A DNA stretch of 55,840 nucleotides from Caulobacteraceae bacterium. Its GTDB lineage: Bacteria; Pseudomonadota; Alphaproteobacteria; Caulobacterales; Caulobacteraceae. The first letter of the stretch is position 1, and each line of letters begins with the position of its first letter. The stretch is from assembly GCA_019247715.1 (NCBI GenBank), contig JAFBAO010000085.1:1-55840 (forward strand). The letters are read 5' to 3'. Of this stretch, positions 17,777 to 26,968 are shown in pieces. The notes below the pieces were generated by a model. The model searched no databases. It had not been told where the DNA came from and was given only the letters and a program-made list of their open reading frames with translations. Position numbers and translations under genes: made by a program.

Positions 17777-19550
17777 CGGAAGGCAGAGCGATCGGCGGCG
17801 GCGAGACCTCGAGCGTCGGAGGCGGGGGCGGAGGCGGGGCCGGCGGCGGCGGACCGGGCGGGATGGCGCCCACCGGCAGACGCTTGACGGCCTGGACCAT
17901 GAAGCTGCGCCAAAGCTCCGCCGGGGCGCTGCCGCCGGTGATCCCGCGCATGGGGCTGTCGTCGTCGCGGCCCATCCAGACCACGGTGGTCAGATTGCCG
18001 GTGAAGCCGCAGAACCACGCGTCCTTGAAGTCGGAGGTGGTGCCGGTCTTGCCGGCGATGTCGTAGCCGGGGATGGCAGCCCGCGTCCCGGTGCCGGACG
18101 CCACCACCGCGCGCAGCATCTGGTCCATCTCGCCCAGCGCTGGGTTGGCGATCGCCGGCGCGGGAGGCTTGGCCGGATGCTGATAGAGGATGCGCCCGCC
18201 GGCCATCCGGATGCGTTCGATCCCGTAGGCCGAGATGCGATTGCCGCCGTTGCCGAACGCCGTATAGGCCTCGGCCATCTCCAGCGGGGTGACGAGGCTC
18301 GCGCCCAGCGCCATGGCCGGATCGGTGCTGATCGGGGTGACGACGCCCAGGCGGCGCGCATCGGCCGCCACCGCCCCTCGCCCCACCTCGTCGGCGAGCC
18401 GCGCGGCCACGGTGTTCACCGATTGGGCGAGGGCCTGCTGCAGGCTGATCGGCCCCAGGTAGCCCGGCTCGAAGTCCTGCGGCGACCAGCCGGCGATGGT
18501 GACCGGCTCGTCGGTCTCGATGCTCTCGGGGGTGCGGCCCGCCTCCATGGCCGCGAGATAGACGAACGGCTTCCACGAGGAGCCGGCCTGGCGCATGGCG
18601 GTGGTCGCCCGGTCGTAGGGGCTGGCGGCGTAGTCGACGCCGCCCACCAGGGCCCGCACCCGCCCCTGGCCGTCCAGCGCCGCCAGGGCGACCTGGCTGG
18701 CGCCGGTGCGGGCGAAGCGGTCCACGGTCTGGCGGGCGGCCGCGGCGGCGGCGAGCTCCGAGGGAAGGTCGAGGGTGGTCTCCACCACCAGGTCCTGCTT
18801 CGGCTGACCGACCAGCTGGCGGGTCTGGGCGTCCGCCCAGTCGACGAAGTACTGAGCCGGCCCCTCCGGCGCCTCGCGCCAGACCCTGGGCTGGGCCGCC
18901 AGCGCCCGCGCCCGCTGGGCCGGCGTGATCGCGCCCGTCTCCACCATGGCGTCCAGCACCAGCGCCGAGCGCTCAGCGGACTGATCGGGGTGGTCGATGG
19001 GGTTGAAGTCGGTGGGCGATTTCATCAGCGCCGCCAGCATCGCCGCTTCGCGAACCGTGAGCTTGGCCGCCGGCTTGCGGAAATAGCGGTCGGCCGCCGC
19101 CTCGATCCCATAGGCGCCGGCGCCGAAATAGACCCGGCTGAGGTACATGCCGAGGATCTGCGCCTTGGAGTAGGTCTGCTCCAGCTCCACCGCATAGACC
19201 ACCTCGGTGGCCTTGCGCTCGAGGGTCTTGTCGGAGCCCAGGAAGAGGTTGCGGGCGAGTTGCTGGGTGATGGTGGAGGCGCCCTGGGCCGCCCGGCCCT
19301 GGCTGAGGTCGGCCACCACCGCCCGGGCGATGCCGGCGACGTCGAAGCCGGGGTGGGAATAGAAGCGCTTGTCCTCGATGGCGACGAAGGCGCCCGGCAC
19401 GTAGGGCGGCAGCTTGGCCACGTCCACCGGCGGGCCGTAGCGGCCGCCGCGCACCCCGATCCGCGCCCCCGAGCGGTCCACGTAGACGATCTGGGGATCG
19501 CGCCGGATGGGCGGCAACTCAGGGACCTGCGGCAGACCGAGCGTGGGCAC
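17745..19550 (-). CDS. Class A penicillin-binding protein (transglycosylase/transpeptidase), 5' end frameshifted
   Basis: 601 residues in the intact frame (GTG at 19550). The GT51 glycosyltransferase domain has E-D-K-R-F-Y-S-H-P-G and G-A-S-T-I-T-Q-Q-L-A-R-N; the transpeptidase has S-S-W-K (S-x-x-K), S-V-N and K-T-G-T-T. A Pro-rich tail ends in residues encoded by a repeat. The intact frame lacks the membrane anchor, but an ATG at 19623 in the next frame opens M-R-A-L-R-A-R-P-W-R-S-V-F, and removing one T from the TTT at 19585-19587 joins it to a perfect hydrophobic helix (L-V-P-L-V-L-A-L-T-L) and to this frame. Hence the real gene is probably 17745-19623 with a frameshift or base-call error. 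It makes and cross-links peptidoglycan in the periplasm. Confidence 0.9.
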   Translation of the reverse strand: MPTLGLPQVPELPPIRRDPQIVYVDRSGARIGVRGGRYGPPVDVAKLPPYVPGAFVAIEDKRFYSHPGFDVAGIARAVVADLSQGRAAQGASTITQQLARNLFLGSDKTLERKATEVVYAVELEQTYSKAQILGMYLSRVYFGAGAYGIEAAADRYFRKPAAKLTVREAAMLAALMKSPTDFNPIDHPDQSAERSALVLDAMVETGAITPAQRARALAAQPRVWREAPEGPAQYFVDWADAQTRQLVGQPKQDLVVETTLDLPSELAAAAAARQTVDRFARTGASQVALAALDGQGRVRALVGGVDYAASPYDRATTAMRQAGSSWKPFVYLAAMEAGRTPESIETDEPVTIAGWSPQDFEPGYLGPISLQQALAQSVNTVAARLADEVGRGAVAADARRLGVVTPISTDPAMALGASLVTPLEMAEAYTAFGNGGNRISAYGIERIRMAGGRILYQHPAKPPAPAIANPALGEMDQMLRAVVASGTGTRAAIPGYDIAGKTGTTSDFKDAWFCGFTGNLTTVVWMGRDDDSPMRGITGGSAPAELWRSFMVQAVKRLPVGAIPPGPPPPAPPPPPPPTLEVSPPPIALPSVALSPQSGER

Positions 19551-19692
19551 GGCCAGCGTCAGGGCGAGGACGAGGGGGACCAGGAAAGACGCTCCGCCAA
19601 GGCCGGGCCCTCAAGGCCCGCATCGCCGCCCCGTTTGTCCCGCCGGCCGCGCCGCCGGCCAAGATAATTCGCGGTAATCTTCGGTCCGAGCC

Positions 19693-21597
19693 TCAGGGCG
19701 CGGGTCGCCTCGCCGCTGCGGCGGGGCGATAGAGCGTCGCCGAGGCCCCCTCGCCCGGGATCCGGTAGACGGCGACCGGGGCGTAGCGGGTCTGGGCGCG
19801 CATGGCGTCGATGAGGCCGGCCAGGCTGGCGTAGGGCGCCTGCACCGGGCTGTTCGCGAAGGCGGGGGCGTCGATGGCCACCCAGACGTCGGCGCGGGAG
19901 GCGGCGATCTGGGCCAGCATGGCCGCCTTCACCGCCGCGCGCGAGGCGTTCGCGGGCGGCCACGGGCTTTCCACGATCACCTTGCACTGGCAGCGCTCCT
20001 CGGTGGCCCAGCGGAACAGCTCCGAGGATCCGAAGGTGGCGGCGACGCCGATCACCCTCGCCCCGGCCAGCGCCGGCAGGTAGGGGCGCACGAGGTCGAG
20101 GTCGGAGGGGCCGAAGACGGTGCGGATGGCGTAGTGGGCCGCGAGCGGCGCGGGCGGCTGCAGGATCGAGGCGGCGGCGAAGGCGGTGGCGGCAGCGGCG
20201 GCGGCGAGCGCGCGCAGGCCGCCTCGGCGGGCCTCGATCAGCCAGCCGAGCAGCAAGGCCGCGCCGGCCCCGGCGCAGATCCAGACCGAGAAGATCCAGG
20301 AGGCCAGGAAGCGTCCCTGGTGCTGCGGATGGGCGACGAGGGCGAGGGCGCAGAGCAGCGCGCAGGCGATGGTCGCCCGGGTTCCCTTCGGGAACCGCCG
20401 CGCCTGGCCGACCGCCAGGGCGGCCAGGACGAGGGCCAGCGCCGCCGACCAGGCGGCCACGCTGAATCCGTCCGCGAAGCTCGCCCAGTAGAGCCGGGCG
20501 CCGCTTGAGGGATCGTAGGCGGCGCCGGGGGTGCTGTTGGCCGGTCCCACGAACCAGAGGAAGCCGGCGAGCCGCTTGGGCAGCAGGAAGGAGACCGCCA
20601 GCGGCGCCGCGTGCCAGGCGACCAGCGCCCGCTCCGGAACGCCCAGACGCTGGCCGAGGCTGCCGCGCCGCCAGAAGAGCCAGCAGCGGGCGAAGAGAGC
20701 CCAGTAGGCGCCCGTCACCAGGTTCTCGGGCGGATAGAGCGAGATCCGCCGCCCGAACAGCGCCGCCTCCAGGGGACCGTGCGCATAGATCGCCGCCGAG
20801 AGCCCGGCCAGGAGCGCGAAGACGAAGGTGAGCGGGTGGGCGAGGAACCCGGCGGCCGCCCCGAGAATGCGCCGTCGCCGCCCCTTGTCCAGCGCCGCCG
20901 CCCGCAGGCGCCCCCAAGGGTCCCCGAATTCCGACGCGGCCGCCGCGCCGATGGAGGCGGCGATCAGGCCCCAGTAGTTGGCCTTCTCGAAGAAGAGGGC
21001 GGTGAGCAGCACGCCGAGAAGGCGCCAGCGCCCGCGGCTCGCCAGGTCCTCGCGCGCCCTGGCGTAGGCGAAGAGCGCCGCCGCCGAGAGGCCCGCCCCC
21101 AGGCCCTCGAGCATGACGTCACTGCCCAGGAGCCGGAAGGCGGGGCTGGCGATCACCCAGACGCTCGTCATGGCGCCCGCGAAGAGCCCGAGCGCGCGGT
21201 CGGCGAACATCCGCCGGGCGATGAGGAAGCTGAACGCCGCCGTCGCCGCCCAGCCGACCAGGCTGGGGATGATGGCGAGCCGGTGATCGACGCCGCCCAG
21301 GAGGAACACCCCCGCCAGGGCGAGGCCGTGCACGGGCCCCCACACCCGCATCGCCAGCAGCTGGGTGAAGAATCCCCCCGCATCGCCGGTCTTGATCGCC
21401 AGGGCGAAGTTCATCCCGGCGGCCAGGTGGCCGTTGCGGTCGTGGTAGAGGTCGCGCCACAGATCGTCCGGATGGGCGTAGTAGGCGGCGAACATCGCCG
21501 CGGCGATCCCTAGAGCGGCCGCACTCACCACCGCGAGCGCGATCATGTCGATCCGCCGGCTGGCGGCGGCCGGCAAGAAGTCCGCCGCCGGCCTCAC
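19693..21597 (-). CDS. Polytopic membrane protein, possibly GT-C glycosyltransferase-like
   Basis: About 634 residues from a GTG at 21597; an ATG at 21546 (M-I-A-L-A-V-V) just before the first helix is an alternative, and the open frame back to 21723 overlaps the upstream small gene. It has roughly ten hydrophobic helices, and the first loop holds a charged segment (Y-Y-A-H-P-D-D-L-W-R-D-L-Y-H-D-R), reminiscent of the acidic first loop of GT-C enzymes. The C-terminal 150 residues are soluble and contain two Cys (E-R-C-Q-C-K). No specific family is recognised. It follows the small gene at 21632 and lies upstream of the penicillin-binding protein on the same strand, so a cell-envelope role is possible but unproven. 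Confidence 0.65.
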   Translation of the reverse strand: MRPAADFLPAAASRRIDMIALAVVSAAALGIAAAMFAAYYAHPDDLWRDLYHDRNGHLAAGMNFALAIKTGDAGGFFTQLLAMRVWGPVHGLALAGVFLLGGVDHRLAIIPSLVGWAATAAFSFLIARRMFADRALGLFAGAMTSVWVIASPAFRLLGSDVMLEGLGAGLSAAALFAYARAREDLASRGRWRLLGVLLTALFFEKANYWGLIAASIGAAAASEFGDPWGRLRAAALDKGRRRRILGAAAGFLAHPLTFVFALLAGLSAAIYAHGPLEAALFGRRISLYPPENLVTGAYWALFARCWLFWRRGSLGQRLGVPERALVAWHAAPLAVSFLLPKRLAGFLWFVGPANSTPGAAYDPSSGARLYWASFADGFSVAAWSAALALVLAALAVGQARRFPKGTRATIACALLCALALVAHPQHQGRFLASWIFSVWICAGAGAALLLGWLIEARRGGLRALAAAAAATAFAAASILQPPAPLAAHYAIRTVFGPSDLDLVRPYLPALAGARVIGVAATFGSSELFRWATEERCQCKVIVESPWPPANASRAAVKAAMLAQIAASRADVWVAIDAPAFANSPVQAPYASLAGLIDAMRAQTRYAPVAVYRIPGEGASATLYRPAAAARRPAP

Positions 21598-21631
21598 CGG
21601 CGCAGGCCGCGCCCGTCGCCCGTCGCGCCGG

Positions 21632-21889
21632 TCACGGACGGCGCACGCCTCGCCAGGCGTCGGGGCTGAGGGGGTTGAAGCTGCGCCGCCCGGCCGGATC
21701 CGCAGATTCGTCCTCCGGGGCATCGGCGCCCACGACGCCGATCCGGCGCTCGCCGTCCCAGACTTCCACCCGCCGGCCGAGACGGCCGCCCACCAGCAGG
21801 GCGTCGGCGTCGGTCGCGCAGCGCAGCGTCACCTCCGCGATCCCCTGCACCCCTGCATCGCGCCGCACGAATCTGTAGGTCCGGCTCAT
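21632..21889 (-). CDS. Hypothetical small protein
   Basis: 85 residues from the ATG at 21889. It begins M-S-R-T-Y-R-F-V-R-R-D-A-G and is rich in short beta-like stretches (A-E-V-T-L-R-C, R-V-E-V-W-D-G-E-R-R-I-G-V-V), suggesting a small beta fold. No family is recognised, and no signal or membrane segment is present. It is first in line before the large membrane protein (34-bp gap) and divergent from the carboxylase gene, with 132 bp between the starts. Confidence 0.6.
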   Translation of the reverse strand: MSRTYRFVRRDAGVQGIAEVTLRCATDADALLVGGRLGRRVEVWDGERRIGVVGADAPEDESADPAGRRSFNPLSPDAWRGVRRP

Positions 21890-22021
21890 CGGGCCAGGCT
21901 CCCTGAAACAGTCCGTCCGTCCCGCTCAGCCTATCGGGACGAATCGTCGGGGCGCAAGCGCGGGCTCTGGGCTTGGTGGCGCAAGCGGCCATGCTAACGG
22001 TCTTCCATCCACGGAGGGTTC

Positions 22022-25000
22022 ATGGCCGGCGACTTCCACAGCGTGCTGATCGCCAACCGCGGCGAGATCGCCATCCGCCTCGCCAGAGCCCTTGCCGAGC
22101 TCGAGCTGCGCTCGGTGACAGTGTTCGCCGAGGACGACGCCCGCTCCCTGCACGTCACCGCCGGGGATGCTTCCCTGCCGCTGAAGGGGGCCGGGGCCAG
22201 AGCCTACCTCGACATCGAGGGCCTCGTGGCCGCCGCCAAGGCCGGCCAGTGCCAGGCCGTGCATCCCGGCTACGGGTTCCTGTCGGAGAATGCCAGCTTC
22301 GCCCGCGCCGTCCGGGCCGCCGGGCTCGCCTTCATCGGCCCCGGTCCGGAGGCGCTGGAGGCCTTCGGCGACAAGCTTCGCAGCCGGGCCCTCGCCAGGG
22401 CGGCCGGGGTTCCGCTGATCGACGGCCTGGAGGGCCGGGCGAGCCTGGGCGAGGTGAAGGCCTTCTTCGCCGGCCTTCCCGAGGGGACGGCGATGATGAT
22501 CAAGGCGGCGGCCGGCGGCGGCGGGCGCGGGATGCGCGTCGTCCGCGCCGAGGCCGAGATCGAGCCGGCCTTCGCCGCCGCCGCCCGCGAGGCGAAGGCC
22601 GCCTTCGGCGACGACGGCCTCTACGCCGAGCGGCTGCTGGAGCGCGCGCGCCACATCGAGGTCCAGATCGCCGGCGACGGGCGCGCCATCGCCGTGCTCG
22701 GCGACCGCGACTGCAGCCTCCAGCGCCGCCGCCAGAAGCTGGCGGAGATGGCGCCGGCGCCCAACCTCGATCCCGCCCTGCGCTCGGCGCTGGCCGAGGC
22801 CGCGCGCCGCCTGGGAGAGGCGGCCGCCTACGAGAGCCTGGGGACCGTGGAATTCCTGGTCGAGTCCGATGGGTTCGCCTTCATCGAGGCCAACGCCCGG
22901 CTGCAGGTGGAGCACACGGTGACCGAGGCGGTGAGCGGCCTCGATCTCGTCAAGCTGCAGATCGCCCTCGCCCAGGGCCGCACGCTCGCCGAGACGGGCG
23001 CCTCGGCCGCCCCCGCCGCCCGGGGCGTGGCGATCGAGGCGCGGGTCAACCTCGAGACCATCGAAGCCGACGGCGCGGTGACGCCTTCCGGCGGCGTCCT
23101 TTCGGCCTACGAGCCTCCCAGCGGGCCGGGGACCCGGGTCGACGGCTACGGCTACGCCGGCTACGAGACCAGCCCCGCCTACGATTCCCTGCTCGCCAAG
23201 GTCGTCGTCCACGCCCCCAGCCTCGCCGAGGCCATCCGGCGGGCCGGGCGGGCGCTGGCCGAGTTCCGGATCGAAGGGCCGCAGACCAACCTCGCCTTCC
23301 TGCGCGCCCTCCTGAGGCGCCCCGAAGTGGCGGGCGGAGAAGCGACCACCGGCTTCGTGGACGCCCACGCCGCCGAGCTCGCCGCGGCGGCGGCCGCGAT
23401 CGGGCCAGGCCCGGTCCATCCCGCCCCCGCCAAGGCCCACGCCCAGCGGATGGAGAGCCTGCCGGGCGCTACGGCCGTTCGCGCTCCGCTGATGGCCACG
23501 GTGGGCGAGCTGCGGGTCGGCGAGGGCGCCCTGGTCCGTCCCGGGCAGGAGCTGGCGCTCCTGGAGGCGATGAAGATGGAGCACCAGGTGCTCGCGCCCG
23601 AAGGAGGCGAGGTGGTGCGGGTCGCGGTCGCCAAGGGCGAGGTGGTGGCCAAGGGGCAGCCGCTGTTCTTCATCGCCAGCGACGCCTCGATCGAGGCTGC
23701 GCCCGCCGACCAGGGCGCCCACGACCTCGACCACGTCCGTCCCGACCTCGCCGAGGCCCTCGAACGCTGGCGGATCACCCGCGACGAGGCGCGCCCGGCG
23801 GCGGTGGAGAAGCGCCGGCGGCGCGGCCAGCGGACCGCCCGCGAGAACATCGCCGATCTCGTCGATCCCGGAAGCTTCCTCGAATACGGCGCCTTCGCCC
23901 TCGCCGCCCAGCGGCGCCGCCGCTCGGTGGAAGACCTGATGAAGTCCACGCCGGCCGACGGGATCGTCTGCGGCCTGGCCGGCGTCAACGGCGCGCTGTT
24001 CGGGCCGGAGCAGGCGCGCTGCGCGGCGCTGGCCTACGACTTCACCGTGTTGGCGGGCACCCAGGGGCACATGAGCCATCGCAAGACCGACCGGCTGCTG
24101 GAGGTGGTCGAGCGCGAGGAGCTGCCACTCGTCTGGTACGCCGAGGGCGGGGGCGGCCGCCCCGGCGACACCGAGAGCGCCGGCCCCACGGGGCTGGCCA
24201 ACCACACCTTCTACGCCTTTGCGCGCCTGGCCGGCCTCGTCCCCAAGATCGCGGTGGTTTCCGGCCGCTGCTTCGCCGGCAACGCCGCCATCGCCGGCCT
24301 GAGCGAGATCCTCATCGCCACGCGCGATTCCAACATCGGCATGGGCGGCCCGGCGATGATCGAGGGCGGGGGCCTCGGCGTCTTCGCCCCGGAAGAGATC
24401 GGACCCATCGAGGTGCAGACGGCCAACGGAGTCGTGGATCTGGCGGCCGAGGACGAGGCCGAAGCGACCAGGCTCGCCAAGCAGGCGCTCAGCTACTTCC
24501 AAGGGCCGGTGCGGGACTGGTCCTGCGCCGACCAGCGACGCCTGCGCCAGGCGATCCCGGAGAACCGCCTCAGGGTCTACGACGTGCGCAAGCTGATCGC
24601 GCTGCTTGCCGACGACGGATCGTTCCTCGAGCTGAAGCGCGGCTTCGGACCGGACGTGGTCACCGGCTTCATCCGGCTGGAAGGCCGCCCCATGGGCCTC
24701 CTGGCCAACGATCCGGCCCATCTCGGCGGCGCGGTGGATTGCGACGGGGCCGAGAAGGGCGCGCGGCTGCTGCAGCTCTGCGACGCCTTCGACCTGCCGG
24801 TGCTGTCGCTGATCGACACGCCGGGTTTCATGGTGGGGCCGGACAGCGAGGCCCAGGGGGCCGTGCGCAAGACCTCGCGCCTCTACGTCAACGGCGCGCT
24901 GCTGGGCACGCCGCACTTCGCGGTGGTGCTGCGCAAGGCCTATGGCCTGGGCGCCCAGGCCATGGCCGGCGGCTCGACCCTGAAGCCGAACTTCTGCGTC

Positions 25001-25282
25001 GCCTGGCCCACCGGCGAGCTCGGCGGCATGGGCCTGGAGGGGGCGATCCGGCTGGGCTACCGTCGCGAGCTGGACGCCGAGCCGGACCCCAAGAAGCGCG
25101 AGGCGCTCTACCAGTCGCTGGTGGCCAACCTCTACGCCAACGGCAAGGCGATCCACGTCGCCTCCATGCTGGAGATCGACGCGGTGATCGACCCGGCCGA
25201 CACGCGCCGCTGGATCCTCCAGGGGCTCAAATCCAGCCAGACCCGCCACCGGCCCCGCCGGCGCTTCGTGGACGCCTGGTAG
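22022..25282 (+). CDS. Single-chain biotin-dependent acyl-CoA carboxylase (LCC type)
   Basis: 1086 residues containing every carboxylase function in one chain. Residues 1-450 are biotin carboxylase (N-R-G-E-I-A-I-R, H-P-G-Y-G-F-L-S-E-N, glycine-rich A-A-A-G-G-G-G-R-G-M, and E-A-N-A-R-L-Q-V-E-H). The biotinyl domain has E-A-M-K-M-E-H, with the biotin-accepting Lys at about 518. Residues 560-1086 hold both halves of the carboxyltransferase (R-R-R-G-Q-R-T-A-R-E-N; later D-T-P-G-F-M-V-G-P). This order matches the homo-oligomeric long-chain acyl-CoA carboxylases described in mycobacteria and Rhodopseudomonas. The substrate may be short to long acyl-CoA. ATG at 22022 with GGAGG upstream. It converges on serA with a 7-bp gap. 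Confidence 0.9.
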   Translation: MAGDFHSVLIANRGEIAIRLARALAELELRSVTVFAEDDARSLHVTAGDASLPLKGAGARAYLDIEGLVAAAKAGQCQAVHPGYGFLSENASFARAVRAAGLAFIGPGPEALEAFGDKLRSRALARAAGVPLIDGLEGRASLGEVKAFFAGLPEGTAMMIKAAAGGGGRGMRVVRAEAEIEPAFAAAAREAKAAFGDDGLYAERLLERARHIEVQIAGDGRAIAVLGDRDCSLQRRRQKLAEMAPAPNLDPALRSALAEAARRLGEAAAYESLGTVEFLVESDGFAFIEANARLQVEHTVTEAVSGLDLVKLQIALAQGRTLAETGASAAPAARGVAIEARVNLETIEADGAVTPSGGVLSAYEPPSGPGTRVDGYGYAGYETSPAYDSLLAKVVVHAPSLAEAIRRAGRALAEFRIEGPQTNLAFLRALLRRPEVAGGEATTGFVDAHAAELAAAAAAIGPGPVHPAPAKAHAQRMESLPGATAVRAPLMATVGELRVGEGALVRPGQELALLEAMKMEHQVLAPEGGEVVRVAVAKGEVVAKGQPLFFIASDASIEAAPADQGAHDLDHVRPDLAEALERWRITRDEARPAAVEKRRRRGQRTARENIADLVDPGSFLEYGAFALAAQRRRRSVEDLMKSTPADGIVCGLAGVNGALFGPEQARCAALAYDFTVLAGTQGHMSHRKTDRLLEVVEREELPLVWYAEGGGGRPGDTESAGPTGLANHTFYAFARLAGLVPKIAVVSGRCFAGNAAIAGLSEILIATRDSNIGMGGPAMIEGGGLGVFAPEEIGPIEVQTANGVVDLAAEDEAEATRLAKQALSYFQGPVRDWSCADQRRLRQAIPENRLRVYDVRKLIALLADDGSFLELKRGFGPDVVTGFIRLEGRPMGLLANDPAHLGGAVDCDGAEKGARLLQLCDAFDLPVLSLIDTPGFMVGPDSEAQGAVRKTSRLYVNGALLGTPHFAVVLRKAYGLGAQAMAGGSTLKPNFCVAWPTGELGGMGLEGAIRLGYRRELDAEPDPKKREALYQSLVANLYANGKAIHVASMLEIDAVIDPADTRRWILQGLKSSQTRHRPRRRFVDAW

Positions 25283-25289
25283 CCGGCCC

Positions 25290-26867
25290 TCAGAAGGAGA
25301 GCGCGCGAACCTCCTTCACGTGCGGGAGCGCCTGGATCTGGCCGATCAGCCCCGCGTCGGGGGCCTGGTCGACGCCCACCAGCGCGATCGCGTCGTCGCC
25401 TGCCGAGACCCGCCCGAGGTTGAAGGTGGCGATGTTGACACCGGCCTGGCCGAGCAGGGCGCCCAGCGCGCCGATGAAGCCGGGCCGGTCGAGGTTGTTG
25501 ACGTAGAGCATGGCCGGGGCGAAGGCGGCGTCCAGCTCCATGCCCTTAACCTCCACGATGCGCGGCGCGCCGCCGATCACCGTGCCGGCGAAGGAGCGAC
25601 GGCCCATCTCGGTGGTCACGGTGATCCGGATCAGGCTGTCGTAGATCGGCGAGTCGTCCTGGCGGGATTCCGAGACGGTGACGCCGCGCTCCTTGGCCGC
25701 CGCCGGGGCCGAGACCATGTTCACCTCTGCCAGCATTGGCCGCAGGAACCCGGCCAGGGCCGCCGCGGTGAGCGGGCGCACGTTCAAGCCGGCCACCTGG
25801 CCCTCGTAGGCGATGTCGATCGCCTTCAGGCCCACGTCCACCATCTGGCCGGCGAAGCCGCCCAGCTTCTCGGCCAGGGCGACGTAGGGGCGAAGCTTGG
25901 GCGCGTCCTCGGCGCTGATCGAGGGCATGTTGAGGGCGTTGACCACCGCGCCGCTGATGAGGAAGTCGCTCATCTGCTCGGCCACCTGCAGGGCGACGTT
26001 CTCCTGGGCCTCGGCGGTGGAGGCGCCCAGGTGCGGGGTGGCCACGAAGTTCGGCGCCCCGAAGAGCACGTTCTCGCGGGCGGGCTCCTCCACGAAGACG
26101 TCGAAGCCGGCGCCCGCCACGTGCCCGTTGTCCAACGCCTCGCGCAGGGCCGCCTCGTCCACCAGCCCGCCCCGGGCGCAGTTGATGACGAAGACGCCCC
26201 GCTTGGTCTTGGCCAAGGCCTCGCGCGAGAGGATGTTGCGGGTCTTGTCGGTGAGCGGGGTGTGCAGGGTGATGATGTCGGCCCGCGCCAGCAGGTCCTC
26301 GAGCTCGACCTTCTCAACCCCGATCTCGATCGCCCGCTCGGGCGAAAGGAAAGGATCGTAGGCGACCACGTGCATCTTCAGCCCGTTGGCGCGGTCGGCG
26401 ACGATGGAGCCGATGTTGCCCGCCCCGATGAGACCGAGGGTCTTGCCGTAGAGCTCGGCGCCCATGAAGCGGTTCTTCTCCCACTTGCCCGCCTGGGTGG
26501 AGGCGTCGGCGGCGGGGAGCTGGCGGGCCAGGGCGAACATCATGGCGATGGCGTGCTCGGCGGTGGTGATCGAGTTGCCGAACGGGGTGTTCATCACCAC
26601 GATGCCGGCGGCGGTGGCGGCCGGCACGTCGATGTTGTCGACCCCGATCCCCGCCCGGCCGATGACCTTCAGGCGCGTGGCGGCGGCGAGAACCTGCTTG
26701 TCGGCCTTGGTGGCCGAGCGCACCGCCAGCCCGTCGTAGTCGCCGATGATCCGGATCAGCTCTTCCTTGGAAAGCCCGGGCCGGACATCCACGGCGATGC
26801 CGCGATTATTGAAGATCGCCACCGCGGCGGGGGAAAGCTGATCGGCGATGAGAACGTGGGGAGGCAT
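25290..26867 (-). CDS. serA: D-3-phosphoglycerate dehydrogenase
   Basis: 525 residues, the long (type I) form. It has the substrate domain (G-R-A-G-I-G-V-D-N-I-D), NAD domain (G-L-I-G-A-G-N-I-G), active-site segments V-I-N-C-A-R-G-G-L-V-D-E-A-A-L and A-T-P-H-L-G-A-S-T, followed by an intervening domain and a C-terminal ACT domain (F-N-L-G-R-V-S-A-G-D-D-A). The start M-P-P-H-V-L-I-A-D at 26867 fits the family; the open frame reaching 27599 overlaps serC. It catalyses the first step of serine synthesis and is probably cotranscribed with serC (101 bp upstream). The ACT domain suggests feedback control by serine. Confidence 0.95.
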   Translation of the reverse strand: MPPHVLIADQLSPAAVAIFNNRGIAVDVRPGLSKEELIRIIGDYDGLAVRSATKADKQVLAAATRLKVIGRAGIGVDNIDVPAATAAGIVVMNTPFGNSITTAEHAIAMMFALARQLPAADASTQAGKWEKNRFMGAELYGKTLGLIGAGNIGSIVADRANGLKMHVVAYDPFLSPERAIEIGVEKVELEDLLARADIITLHTPLTDKTRNILSREALAKTKRGVFVINCARGGLVDEAALREALDNGHVAGAGFDVFVEEPARENVLFGAPNFVATPHLGASTAEAQENVALQVAEQMSDFLISGAVVNALNMPSISAEDAPKLRPYVALAEKLGGFAGQMVDVGLKAIDIAYEGQVAGLNVRPLTAAALAGFLRPMLAEVNMVSAPAAAKERGVTVSESRQDDSPIYDSLIRITVTTEMGRRSFAGTVIGGAPRIVEVKGMELDAAFAPAMLYVNNLDRPGFIGALGALLGQAGVNIATFNLGRVSAGDDAIALVGVDQAPDAGLIGQIQALPHVKEVRALSF

Positions 26868-26968
26868 GGTCGAAGATTCCTTCTTTTCGGGGGCCGCTGC
26901 GCGCTCACCCTTCCGCGCGGGAAGCAGAGCGAGACATGGTCGCGCAGCCTCGTCGGAGGGGCTGGAGT

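Noticed and set aside
11318..17778. CRISPR array as an explanation for the repeats
   Set aside because: Copies are few, long, internally inverted and irregularly spaced, with no unique 30-bp spacers and no cas genes.
21926..25249. 1107-codon open frame on the minus strand opposite the carboxylase
   Set aside because: It mirrors a clear multi-domain enzyme, has Gly/Arg/His-rich low-information sequence and no family motifs; long antisense frames are expected at this GC content.
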